Origin: Bacteroidota bacterium
GTDB lineage: Bacteria; Bacteroidota; Bacteroidia; Bacteroidales; F082
NCBI GenBank assembly: GCA_018830105.1
Contig: JAHJTC010000010.1
Span: forward strand, 124,001 to 188,000
Length of the DNA: 64,000 nt
Reading direction: 5' to 3'
Part shown: in pieces, positions 7,681 to 15,390 of the stretch
How the letters are laid out: the number at the start of each line of letters is the position of its first letter
How positions within the stretch are numbered: position 1 is the first letter of the stretch
Made by a program: the position numbers and the translations under genes
Notes under the pieces: model-generated
Told to the model about the DNA's origin: nothing
Seen by the model: the letters and a program-made list of their open reading frames with translations, nothing else
The model's database searches: none

Positions 7681-9888
7681 TTACGTCCCCAGCTCCAATT
7701 GATTTTTCACCAATTGGTAATAGCTGCCTTTTAGCGCAGTCAATTCCTGATGTGTGCCCTGCTCGATGATGCGCCCTTTTTCGAGTACGACAATTTGATC
7801 GGCATTTTTAACTGTGCTAAGCCTGTGGGCAACCACAACAACAGTGCGCCCTTTGAAAAATTCATTCAGGTGCTCCATGATCATCTTTTCGTTGTTGGCA
7901 TCCAGTGCATTGGTGGCCTCATCGAAAAAGATAAACTGCGGGTCTTTATACACAGCCCTGGCAATCAGTATCCTTTGTTTCTGTCCCTGGCTCATGCCAA
8001 CGCCTTCCTGCCCTATCATGGTGTTGAAGCCCAATGGCAGTGTTTCGATATGCTCCAGAATATTGGCCACGCGCGAAGCGTGCAGCAGTTTAGACATATT
8101 GAGTTGTTCCTCGCTGATGCTGATGTTTCCGGCGATGGTATCCGAAAAGATATAGCCGTCCTGCATCACTGCACCTACTTTGGAACGCCACATGGCCGAT
8201 GAAAGGTTCTCAAGTCTGAAAGGCCCAACCCTGATCTCACCTTCTACAGGCTTGTAAAAGCCTAACAGCAGCTTGAGCAAAGTGGTTTTGCCACTACCCG
8301 AAGTGCCAACAATTGCGGTAACCTTATTTTGTGGGATAATCAAGTTTACCTTATCAAGCACCAGCGGTGAGCGTGGGCCATCGTATTGATAGGATAGTTC
8401 TGATAGTTCAATAGATTGATCTGTATCAAGTTCATGTATTTTTAAGGCTTGTTCACTCAGGGGTTCTTCATCCTCACGTAAGTGTACTTCGCCCAGGCGT
8501 TCCAGGCTTATTTTAGCATCCTGTGCCGAGCGGATAAATCCAATCATTTGATCCACAGGCGCGTTCATCATGCCAATGATATATTGCACAGCCATCATCA
8601 TACCCAGCGTCATCTCGCCCTGTACCACGGCATAGGCTGCCATAAAGCTGATCAGGATGTTTTTGGTTTGGTTAAAGAATGTGGCACCAGCCTGCTGATA
8701 CTGGTTCAGGGCAAGGCTTTTCAGGTTAACACGAAACAACCTCGCCTGTATCTTTTCCCATTCCCAGCGTTTTTGCTTCTCGCTGTTGTTGAGCTTGATT
8801 TCCTGCATCCCGGTGATCATCTGTATGAGGTTGCTCTGGTTGCCGGCCATCTGTGCAAAGCGTTTAAAATCAAGCTCTCGGCGTTTTTTCATAAACAGGA
8901 TGACCCACAAGGTATAGAGTAAGCTGCCTGCTAAAAACACCATTAAAATACCAATGCTGTAAATGCCCAGCACCACAGCAAAAACCAGCAGGTTGACGGC
9001 AGCAAACACAATCTGCAGCGACGAAGTGGTTAAAAAACTCTCGATGCGGCTGTGGTCGCCAATGCGTTGCATCAGATCGCCAATCATTTTGCTATCGAAA
9101 AAACCCAGTGGCAACTTCATCAGCTTAATCAGGAAATCGCTGATGAGTGATATATTGATGCGTGTGCTGATGTGCAGCAATATCCAGCTGCGAATAAACT
9201 CAATGGCTGTTTGGCTGAAAAACAATACCAGTTGTGCGATAAGCACCAGGGTAATGAAATTGAGGTCGCGGGTGTTGATACCCACATCTACCATTGATTG
9301 GGTAAGGAAAGGAAAAATGAGCTGCAATAAGCTGCCCAGCAACATGCCCAGTATCAACTGCACCAGCAGTTTGCGATGTGGTTTGAGATACTCAAATAAG
9401 TAACGGAAGCTGTTTTTTGGGGCAAGCTCCTCCGGAGCAGCATAAAAGTCGGGTGTAGGTTCAAGCAAGAGGCACACGCCCATGGGTTCGCCTTGTTCGC
9501 TGGTGCTTGCCCAGGCTTTTTCAAACTCTTCACGGCTGTAGGTAAGCAGGCCGTGGGCGGGGTCGGCCACTTTCACTTTATCTTTGTGTTTTCCGCCAAT
9601 ACCATACACCACCACAAAGTGGCGTTGTTTCCAATGGGCGATGCAGGGCAGCGGCACTTCGTTGGCCAGCTTTTCGTAGCTGATCTTTACACCCATGGTA
9701 CGGAAGCCGATTTTTTCGGCAGCATCACTGATGCCCAACAGCGAAACGCCCTCGCGTGTGATGTGGCAATACTCACGCAACAAAGCCAGGTTGTGCTGCC
9801 TGCCATGGTGCTTGCTTACCATGTGCAGGCAGGCCGGGCCGCAGTCGCGGGCATCGAGTTGGGGGGTGTGGGAGAACCAATAGCCCAT
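7681..9888 (-). CDS. Peptidase-containing ABC transporter (C39 PCAT) for RiPP leader cleavage and export
   Basis: 735 aa, full length for the family. Domains in order: C39 cysteine peptidase (about 1-135; C16 in DARDCGPAC, His in QRHFVVVYG), six-helix ABC transmembrane domain (about 170-450), nucleotide-binding domain (Walker A GTSGSGKTT, signature MSQGQKQR, Walker B FIFFDEATNALD, H-loop VAHRLS). C39 transporters cut double-glycine leaders on the cytoplasmic side and export the core. It is the only intact exporter in the island, and all three precursors have matching LxxxxLxxIxGG leaders. The first ~205 bp of coding sequence have a near copy at 13834-14038 (about 21 mismatches by eye) and a shorter one at 20649-20731. 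Confidence 0.94.
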   Translation of the reverse strand: MGYWFSHTPQLDARDCGPACLHMVSKHHGRQHNLALLREYCHITREGVSLLGISDAAEKIGFRTMGVKISYEKLANEVPLPCIAHWKQRHFVVVYGIGGKHKDKVKVADPAHGLLTYSREEFEKAWASTSEQGEPMGVCLLLEPTPDFYAAPEELAPKNSFRYLFEYLKPHRKLLVQLILGMLLGSLLQLIFPFLTQSMVDVGINTRDLNFITLVLIAQLVLFFSQTAIEFIRSWILLHISTRINISLISDFLIKLMKLPLGFFDSKMIGDLMQRIGDHSRIESFLTTSSLQIVFAAVNLLVFAVVLGIYSIGILMVFLAGSLLYTLWVILFMKKRRELDFKRFAQMAGNQSNLIQMITGMQEIKLNNSEKQKRWEWEKIQARLFRVNLKSLALNQYQQAGATFFNQTKNILISFMAAYAVVQGEMTLGMMMAVQYIIGMMNAPVDQMIGFIRSAQDAKISLERLGEVHLREDEEPLSEQALKIHELDTDQSIELSELSYQYDGPRSPLVLDKVNLIIPQNKVTAIVGTSGSGKTTLLKLLLGFYKPVEGEIRVGPFRLENLSSAMWRSKVGAVMQDGYIFSDTIAGNISISEEQLNMSKLLHASRVANILEHIETLPLGFNTMIGQEGVGMSQGQKQRILIARAVYKDPQFIFFDEATNALDANNEKMIMEHLNEFFKGRTVVVVAHRLSTVKNADQIVVLEKGRIIEQGTHQELTALKGSYYQLVKNQLELGT

Positions 9889-9891
9889 ACT

Positions 9892-10794
9892 TTAATGATT
9901 AATTCTTTGCAAATAATCATTTAGTGGAATGAGACCAAATAGTTTTCTTCGAATGTCGATATTAACTGAATCCATAATAGGAATAAGCGTATATTTATTA
10001 AACGATTCATCCCAACTGAGTTGAGTACCAAAAAGCTGCTTAAATTCACTATTCATTAGGATTCTATCTGTTAAATATGCTAAATGTGATTTTTTAAAGC
10101 AACCCATTTGCACAGATTCATGAATCAAGGAAAAATATCGTTGATGGGAAGATGAGTCAGCATGCTGAACAATTAAAAAAACTGTATAGGCAGCTTTTTC
10201 ACCCACCATACAAATATCTGGAAAGCCACGAAGTTCAACAATACTATCTATCACTTGAATATTTCTTTTGTCGATTGAATCAATAAGTTTCCATAAGCTA
10301 TCATAAGCTCTACTATGGATACCAGTATCTTTCAATAAAGAATCAATTTTTAACCTATATTTTTTTTCGTTTCCACGGAAGGTCATGATATAATCAGCAA
10401 GTATTGTATCCGTACTTTGTCTCGACTTTTCAACGCAATTTCTCATTAAATTTTCCCAATCAGTTCCATATCTTAAGGTCACCAGATCAGCATCTTTAGT
10501 GAGCCAGCTACAATTTCTGTATCCGTTATCTATTGCCAAATTAATGAAATATATTGCACTGTCAGGATCACCATTTAAGGAATAGTAACAGCCTAAATTA
10601 TACAAATGACTTTCCAAATTTCCATATTCAAGGGCTTGATTTGCATAACGAATAGCCAATTCAAAATTTCCTGTTTTGTAAGATGAGTCAGCAATTCTCA
10701 TCAAATCAAAATATGGTTTATTACTATCAATTTGCGCAAATATATATATATTATAAATAAATACAGCTATAATAACTAATGTGATCTTTTTCAT
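9892..10794 (-). CDS. Secreted/periplasmic TPR-repeat protein of the RiPP operon
   Basis: Begins MKKITLVIIAVFIYNIYIFAQ, a signal peptide ending before IDSN; mature part about 280 aa. Residues ~30-110 hold at least two TPR-like helices (GNFELAIRYANQALEYGN, GDPDSAIYFINLAIDNG) followed by a TPR-end-of-group-like stretch with GTDWENLM. The C-terminal half, with conserved-looking HADSSSHQRYFSLIHESV and YLTDRILM, is unassigned; similar proteins appear in Bacteroidota secretomes. Start chosen at 10794 because the longer frame would run back into the SPASM gene. It lies 1 bp after that gene and 3 bp before the exporter, so is co-transcribed. Its role (immunity, scaffold or processing) is unknown. Confidence 0.75.
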   Translation of the reverse strand: MKKITLVIIAVFIYNIYIFAQIDSNKPYFDLMRIADSSYKTGNFELAIRYANQALEYGNLESHLYNLGCYYSLNGDPDSAIYFINLAIDNGYRNCSWLTKDADLVTLRYGTDWENLMRNCVEKSRQSTDTILADYIMTFRGNEKKYRLKIDSLLKDTGIHSRAYDSLWKLIDSIDKRNIQVIDSIVELRGFPDICMVGEKAAYTVFLIVQHADSSSHQRYFSLIHESVQMGCFKKSHLAYLTDRILMNSEFKQLFGTQLSWDESFNKYTLIPIMDSVNIDIRRKLFGLIPLNDYLQRINH

Positions 10795-10795
10795 C

Positions 10796-11809
10796 TTACT
10801 GAAAATTAATTGAATTATTTCTTTTATGCGGATTATAAGTACATTTGGAAGGTTTACTGTAGATAGATTCACTAGAACGGAATGCTCGACAATCGCTACA
10901 CATATACCTATACTCACAATGCTTACAGATATGAACTTTATCTTTATTAATGTGCCATAATTGCTGGAACTTTTTGGATTTAACAACATTCAAGATTGAC
11001 GCTGAATCTATATTACCAAATTTGATGTTCAAACTTGGACAATTCATGATTTCTCCTTTGGTATTGATTGAGACTTTCTTGTGCAGGCATGTATTAAAGT
11101 GCAATGCTTCTGTAAAAAACCTAAAATTTGTAACAAATTCTGATTTTTCAATATATCCACAATCGTTGATATAGTCTATTTCATTTGGTAAAAAAAATAG
11201 TATAACATCGTCAATATGATATTGGTTCTGATTTACATCCCACTTGTGGAATATAATTTTCCTAATTCGTTTATTCAAATCAACAAATTCATTAATATTG
11301 TTTTTCGTAAATTCGCTCGAAAACGGAACTAGAATCTCAACACTCTTTATACTACTATCAACCAAATGGGTCAGAATTAAATTTAAATCCATCAATTTTA
11401 CAGAAAAATAGAACCGCAATTGAACCGTATCACAGCCACATATCTGCAACTCATTAAAGATCCTTGAAAAATCAAAGTTACTTTCTATATCAATATCAAT
11501 TATAGCATTACTTATAATACCAGGAAAAGCAAAACTGAGTTCAATCTCAGGAAAATATTCAGGTTCATTAGTAAAAAATCCAAATCCTTCATCTGCTAAT
11601 TTAGTATAATATTGATCAATCCCAAGATCATATCTATTATGAAATTCCTTTTTCGTTTCATAAACTGTTTTTCCTTTAATATTCAACACGGTATGCAATA
11701 ATTTTGGAATGATTTTATAACGATGAAATTGCAAGTCATAGATTATTGCTTGACTCAAGCCTGAGACGGGAATACAATTACTATAAAGAGAAAAGAATTG
11801 ATGCTTCAT
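10796..11809 (-). CDS. gwsS: Grasp-with-spasm system SPASM-domain peptide maturase
   Basis: 337 aa. The C-terminal ~100 residues form a SPASM-like domain: NTCLHKKVSINTKGEIMNCPS, then CKHCEYRYMCSDCRAF and a final Cys in SKCTYNP, so six or more cysteines for auxiliary iron-sulfur clusters. No CX3CX2C radical SAM triad occurs in the N-terminal 200 residues, matching the grasp-with-spasm family (known pairing with an ATP-grasp ligase; function of the SPASM partner not settled). It overlaps the preceding small ORF by 4 bp and sits 2 bp before the TPR gene. AT-rich codon use contrasts with the exporter downstream. Confidence 0.88.
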   Translation of the reverse strand: MKHQFFSLYSNCIPVSGLSQAIIYDLQFHRYKIIPKLLHTVLNIKGKTVYETKKEFHNRYDLGIDQYYTKLADEGFGFFTNEPEYFPEIELSFAFPGIISNAIIDIDIESNFDFSRIFNELQICGCDTVQLRFYFSVKLMDLNLILTHLVDSSIKSVEILVPFSSEFTKNNINEFVDLNKRIRKIIFHKWDVNQNQYHIDDVILFFLPNEIDYINDCGYIEKSEFVTNFRFFTEALHFNTCLHKKVSINTKGEIMNCPSLNIKFGNIDSASILNVVKSKKFQQLWHINKDKVHICKHCEYRYMCSDCRAFRSSESIYSKPSKCTYNPHKRNNSINFQ

Positions 11810-12006
11810 CTTATTTTAAATTTCGAAACTGGTTTGTAAAATAGGGTTGAATAAAACCCCTTATCCTTATATAAAGAGCAGCTTACCAGTTTTGCATTAT
11901 TAACAGTGTAATTAGATTGATCCATATACCTATAGGAGATTGGCAAGTCCAATAATGTTTGAGCTCCAATTAATGTCTCTAAATCAATGCTAGCTTTTTT
12001 CTTCAT
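11806..12006 (-). CDS. 66-residue uncharacterised protein between the ATP-grasp and SPASM genes
   Basis: Starts MKKKASIDLETLIGAQTLLD and ends in YSTLFYKPVSKFKIR. ATG at 12006 overlaps the ATP-grasp stop by 17 bp, and its own stop overlaps the SPASM start by 4 bp; such tight packing supports translation. Mixed charge, no signal peptide, no membrane segment, one Cys (SCSLYKDKG). No family recognised. It could be a precursor-binding or adaptor subunit of the maturation complex; it lacks a GG motif, so is probably not a third precursor type. Confidence 0.65.
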   Translation of the reverse strand: MKKKASIDLETLIGAQTLLDLPISYRYMDQSNYTVNNAKLVSCSLYKDKGFYSTLFYKPVSKFKIR

Positions 12007-12952
12007 AACCAATCAGGTATTCAGCGATTCTTTTTTCAATATGAAAATTGCAAGGAGTGGATATCCAACCAAACTGTCCAACAGGATTGACTTCTAAAAA
12101 AACAAAATCATTCTCTGTTCGTATTAAATCAATTGAACCAGTATCAAGCCTAAGTTTTTCCATCAACCTAAGCAAACTTTTTTCAACTTTAGGAGGCAAT
12201 TTGAAAGGTACAATCCTATTAGGCTTTGAGCTCGAATACTTTCTGAAATCAATAGAAGTTTCTTCATTTTGTTGAGAAAATATTGCAGCACTATATATTT
12301 TGTCTTTAATTATAAAGGATCTAATCTCAAATTTCTTTTCAATTCTTTTTTGAAATAATGCGGGAAATAATTTGTCAGGGTATTTTTCTATATCATCAAT
12401 ATCAACTTTTGATGTATAGGTTGAATAAATACCATTATCTATGTAGTGTGGGTAAGCATTTGCAATATTTTTTACAATAATATCTTTATGTCTTTTAACA
12501 AACTTCAGCAATTCAAATTTATCGTTTGTAATTATTGTTGGCGGTATTGTTAATCCTACGATTGAAGCTTCGACTAAGTCACTAACTTTATCAGATTTCG
12601 CAGTTAAAGGATTGCTTAAAGATATTTTACCTTTGGAGCAAGCAGATAAGCCATTGTTTAAAGCACTAAGTTCTGATCGAAGGTGACTTTTTACAGAAAA
12701 AGTCAGACTTGTATTCCAATTAGCATCGTTTATAACCACATCAGGGATCATTGACCTTCTATACCAATACGAATTGACTTCTATATTATTAACTGTCAAT
12801 TTTCTCTTATTTTTACCAATTAGAAATGAAAAATGATTATTATTGACAATGTCTCCATTATTTATTCGAGTGTATTTGCTGCCGTAATAATTAATCCATT
12901 CAACAGTCTTTGTTGTTGCAAACTCTATGTCATTGCTATAAATCAAAATCAT
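11990..12952 (-). CDS. gwsG: Grasp-with-spasm system ATP-grasp peptide maturase (graspetide ligase)
   Basis: 320 aa. ATP-grasp ligase of the microviridin/graspetide type, which uses ATP to activate Asp/Glu side chains of the precursor and join them to Thr/Ser (ester) or Lys (amide). Visible: N-terminal pre-ATP-grasp domain with SYWYRRS, the Lys-containing DIIVKNIANAYPHY strand, the FQKRIEKKFEIRSFIIKDKIYSA core, and the Mg-binding tail FLEVNPVGQFGW with the STPCNFHIEKRIAEYL ending characteristic of the grasp-with-spasm branch. It starts 121 bp after the Thr/Asp-rich precursor, with a hairpin in between. Confidence 0.92.
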   Translation of the reverse strand: MILIYSNDIEFATTKTVEWINYYGSKYTRINNGDIVNNNHFSFLIGKNKRKLTVNNIEVNSYWYRRSMIPDVVINDANWNTSLTFSVKSHLRSELSALNNGLSACSKGKISLSNPLTAKSDKVSDLVEASIVGLTIPPTIITNDKFELLKFVKRHKDIIVKNIANAYPHYIDNGIYSTYTSKVDIDDIEKYPDKLFPALFQKRIEKKFEIRSFIIKDKIYSAAIFSQQNEETSIDFRKYSSSKPNRIVPFKLPPKVEKSLLRLMEKLRLDTGSIDLIRTENDFVFLEVNPVGQFGWISTPCNFHIEKRIAEYLIGYEEKS

Positions 12953-13018
12953 TTTAAAATAATTTGTTGAAATGTATAGATAACTATGCAGACAATTTCA
13001 TATTTATTAATGAATAAT

Positions 13019-13054
13019 ACCTGAGGAGGATTTAATTTCTAATTCTCCTCAGGT
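13019..13054 (-). promoter_or_regulatory. Stem-loop after the graspetide precursor gene
   Basis: A perfect 10-bp stem, ACCTGAGGAG (13019-13028) with its complement at 13045-13054 and a 16-nt loop, begins 19 bp past the precursor stop and ends before the ATP-grasp gene. No long U run follows, so a partial terminator or an mRNA-stabilising hairpin that keeps precursor above maturase is the likely role. Confidence 0.7.
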
Positions 13055-13073
13055 AAAATAAGGACAATACCAA

Positions 13074-13280
13074 TTAAGTAATTGCAGGTGGATCAGTCTT
13101 CTCATCTTCACAGACCCAATCATAGTCTGTTGTTGTTTGACCTCCTGTCGTCGTTGTGGGTGTTGTCGGATCAGAATCACAGTTTGTTCCATTTTCCGGA
13201 GGTGTATCACCTCCAGATATTGTGGTAAGAAGTTGATTATTCAACTCATACTTCTTAAATTCTTCAAATAATTTATCCAT
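13074..13280 (-). CDS. Graspetide-like RiPP precursor peptide (grasp-with-spasm)
   Basis: 68 aa. Leader residues 1-24 end in LLTTISGG, with L13 (-12), L18 (-7), I21 (-4) and GG at -2/-1: the canonical C39 cleavage pattern. The 44-residue core starts DTPPENG and contains a Thr-rich run (PTTPTTTTGGQTTT) next to acidic YDWVCEDEKTD, the Thr plus Asp/Glu composition expected of ATP-grasp substrates that form side-chain ester links. Two cysteines are also present. It is directly upstream of the ATP-grasp gene. Which residues are linked cannot be told. Confidence 0.85.
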   Translation of the reverse strand: MDKLFEEFKKYELNNQLLTTISGGDTPPENGTNCDSDPTTPTTTTGGQTTTDYDWVCEDEKTDPPAIT

Positions 13281-13328
13281 ATCGAGTTTTTTATAAGATT
13301 AATTGAATGCATTGTTTAATTATTCCTA

Positions 13329-13356
13329 GCAATCTGCAAAATCATTGGCAGATTGC
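13329..13356 (-). promoter_or_regulatory. Leader hairpin upstream of the graspetide precursor
   Basis: GCAATCTGC (13329-13337) pairs with GCAGATTGC (13348-13356), a perfect 9-bp stem with a 10-nt loop, about 50 nt before the start codon on the transcribed strand. A different stem occupies the same relative place upstream of the precursor at 19904-20101. Possible attenuator or 5' stabiliser. Confidence 0.5.
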
Positions 13357-13361
13357 CCACC

Positions 13362-13916
13362 TCGATCGAACTTATTCTTCCCCAACCAAAAAATATATTT
13401 TGTTGTGCAACAAGGCATAAACTGTTTGCGAAATAAAAGTGTGTGAGACTGATCGTGCATGCAGGCAACAAACTGCCGGATTAAGCCTGAAAGCCACTTC
13501 TGCCTGGTATTTATTAGGAGGGGGGGGGTAATGACTTGTATATCAGAGTTATAAAAAAGTTTAATCATGTAAACAATCAAGCATGCAAACAATTTGTTTG
13601 GAGCAGATATACTTAGTGGGTAAGTGCTGGCTGATCTCATGGCTTTGTTTTCGGCTTTAAAAATAAAAACATCTTTTTTAAAAAGCAAAATTATTCTTTG
13701 CCTTGTGTTTCTTTTTTTTTTGGAGCAAATTTCTTGATCAACCTGTTTATAGGGCATTGCAATGCTATTTAAAATGGTTTTAAATTGAGAGTTGGTGGTT
13801 TTAGTGGGTGATGGAGTAGGACAGCACTAAGGCGGCCAGCTGGTAGTAGCTGATTTTCACACCCACGGTGAGGAAGCCGATCTTCTCGGCAGCATCGCTG
13901 ATGCCCTGCAACGAAA
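13362..13916 (-). repeat. Duplicated RiPP promoter module, copy 1
   Basis: About 555 bp that align almost end to end with 20180-20731 (roughly 85% by eye, few indels). Both copies lie just upstream of a precursor gene and run into a broken C39 peptidase coding fragment. It contains a TGTTG-TG-CAACA inverted repeat (13401-13412), a 9-G run (13520-13528) and poly-T tracts. Short frames inside are disrupted by indels between copies and look non-coding. The 520-bp gap between the precursor and the C39 fragment is mostly this module. Confidence 0.85.
13387..13422 (-). promoter_or_regulatory. Candidate promoter of the graspetide operon
   Basis: On the minus strand a TTG-containing segment is followed by TATATTTTTTGG, close to TAnnTTTG, about 105 bp before the precursor start. 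The inverted repeat TGTTG-TG-CAACA lies within it and is conserved at 20219-20230. Spacing is imperfect. Confidence 0.4.
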
Positions 13917-14058
13917 CACCCTTGCGTGTGATGTGGCAATACTCGCGCAACAAGGCCAGGTTGTGCTGCCTGCCATGGTGCTTGCTAATCATATGCAGGC
14001 AGGCCGGGCCGCAGTCGCGGGCATCGAGTTGGGGGGTGAAATTATATCTCACTTTCAA
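13801..14058 (-). pseudogene. Truncated C39 peptidase fragment of a PCAT exporter
   Basis: 85 codons that match the first ~80 residues of the exporter's C39 domain, including DARDCGPACLHM with the catalytic Cys, but the frame ends in LAALVLSYSITH before the catalytic His region. At DNA level 13834-14038 aligns gap-free with 9664-9868 with about 21 mismatches in 205 positions. Without the His and Asp it should be inactive. It is probably the remnant of a former exporter gene that preceded the graspetide cassette, or the product of recombination. Confidence 0.8.
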
Positions 14059-14109
14059 ATCAATCCTTGTTTAAGAATTTATTAGCCTTTTACCAATACA
14101 ACATCATTA

Positions 14110-15390
14110 TTATTCAGCCCCCTCACTATTGTGCCATATTTTTTTAACAGGATCGTAATTGCAAAGATTCATAATACCAAAGTAAAGCTCATAACCGGAT
14201 ATTGGCTGACATAAATATCGGTAGACACAATTTTTACAGGGTTCAACTTTTGCTCTTGTTAAATACCAGGAGCTATCCTCCGAGGTATGAGCGTTACGCA
14301 ATATTTCAATAAGTTTATTGCTTTTTATATTGCCAATATGAGGCATGTTCAAATTCGCATGAACATCACCATTGGGAAGAATAAATAATTTTCCAAAGCA
14401 TAAATGATTTACATACAATCTAGAGGCAATTTCTCGATGAGTTAACGACTGATTCTTAACATCTGCCTTGTTGCTCTTTATCACTTCAAATAAAGCATTT
14501 GATGTTGAGTTCTTTATGAATGGGACTACTTCATAAGTAATGCCTTGTGGAATAAAAATTTGCTCCAAGTCAGAAATATCATTCACATCGCGAATGATTA
14601 TCTTAAAAACTATTCTTGAGATTGAATCCTCATTCATCGAGAAAAAGTCAAATAATAACTCACGTTCGGTTTTGAAATCGACCCATAAAATATATTTTAA
14701 GTTCTCTGTATTTTTAAGTATTTGATTATCTAGGACATCATTTGCAATGCCAGAGATATAAACATTATAATGAACAAAACAGTCCTTAAAAAAATCGCAC
14801 GTATCCTTTATTATCTTTAGTGAAACCTTATTTCCATACAATTGAACTTTTTTAAGACCTGGATAAGTTTCATTCCTAAAAAAATGAAAAACCAAGTCAC
14901 TACTTTCATATTGCGACTTATTTAAGTTTGTGATTGGAGCATTGATTTGTTTACTACCCGACATACTCAATACTGAATCAGTCATGTTTGTTGAGGAATC
15001 TGCATGATATATAAACAACTCATGAAATGTATTTCTAAGGTTCATTGTTTGCCAGGTTCTTTCATCATTGAGATGTTCAAAATCAAAATTGAGTTTAGGG
15101 GCAAAAGGCATGATCACCGGCCGATAATCGCTTTCGATTAAATCACCATGATAATATTCCCTACATATTTCTATGAATTCCCTGATCTCACTATTAACCA
15201 GTTCAAATTCACTTATTAGAGTAATTCTGTTAACATCATCATCGAGTAATCTTTTTGCAAAACCAACGGATTCTATATTTCTAAATTGGTAAAGAGAAGT
15301 TTTGTGACTTAAGGTATTATATAATAGAATATGGCTATCAATCAAGTCAGCATGAACAAATGGTTCGATATAGAAGTAGTTGTTAGGCAT
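14110..15390 (-). CDS. Pseudo-radical-SAM protein of the GG-Bacteroidales RiPP system
   Basis: 426 aa from the ATG at 15390, which overlaps the radical SAM stop by 8 bp. No CX3CX2C triad is present anywhere. The C-terminal part keeps a SPASM-like pattern: LYVNHLCFGKLFILPNGDVHANL, then CKNCVYRYLCQP and LCNYDP. Sequence style and position match the family I recall as TIGR04150 (pseudo-rSAM, GG-Bacteroidales system), always next to a true radical SAM maturase. Likely role: precursor recognition or a structural partner of the maturase. Its C-terminal half resembles the grasp-with-spasm SPASM protein in architecture. Confidence 0.85.
   Translation of the reverse strand: MPNNYFYIEPFVHADLIDSHILLYNTLSHKTSLYQFRNIESVGFAKRLLDDDVNRITLISEFELVNSEIREFIEICREYYHGDLIESDYRPVIMPFAPKLNFDFEHLNDERTWQTMNLRNTFHELFIYHADSSTNMTDSVLSMSGSKQINAPITNLNKSQYESSDLVFHFFRNETYPGLKKVQLYGNKVSLKIIKDTCDFFKDCFVHYNVYISGIANDVLDNQILKNTENLKYILWVDFKTERELLFDFFSMNEDSISRIVFKIIIRDVNDISDLEQIFIPQGITYEVVPFIKNSTSNALFEVIKSNKADVKNQSLTHREIASRLYVNHLCFGKLFILPNGDVHANLNMPHIGNIKSNKLIEILRNAHTSEDSSWYLTRAKVEPCKNCVYRYLCQPISGYELYFGIMNLCNYDPVKKIWHNSEGAE

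Noticed and set aside
13326-13757. 143-codon minus-strand frame in the RiPP promoter module
   Set aside because: The matching region of the second copy (around 20190-20456) is frame-shifted and only partly similar as protein, so indels are tolerated; low-complexity content; treated as non-coding promoter DNA.
13801-14058. Stand-alone C39 peptidase
   Set aside because: It ends before the catalytic His, so cannot be an active cysteine peptidase; classified as a pseudogene.
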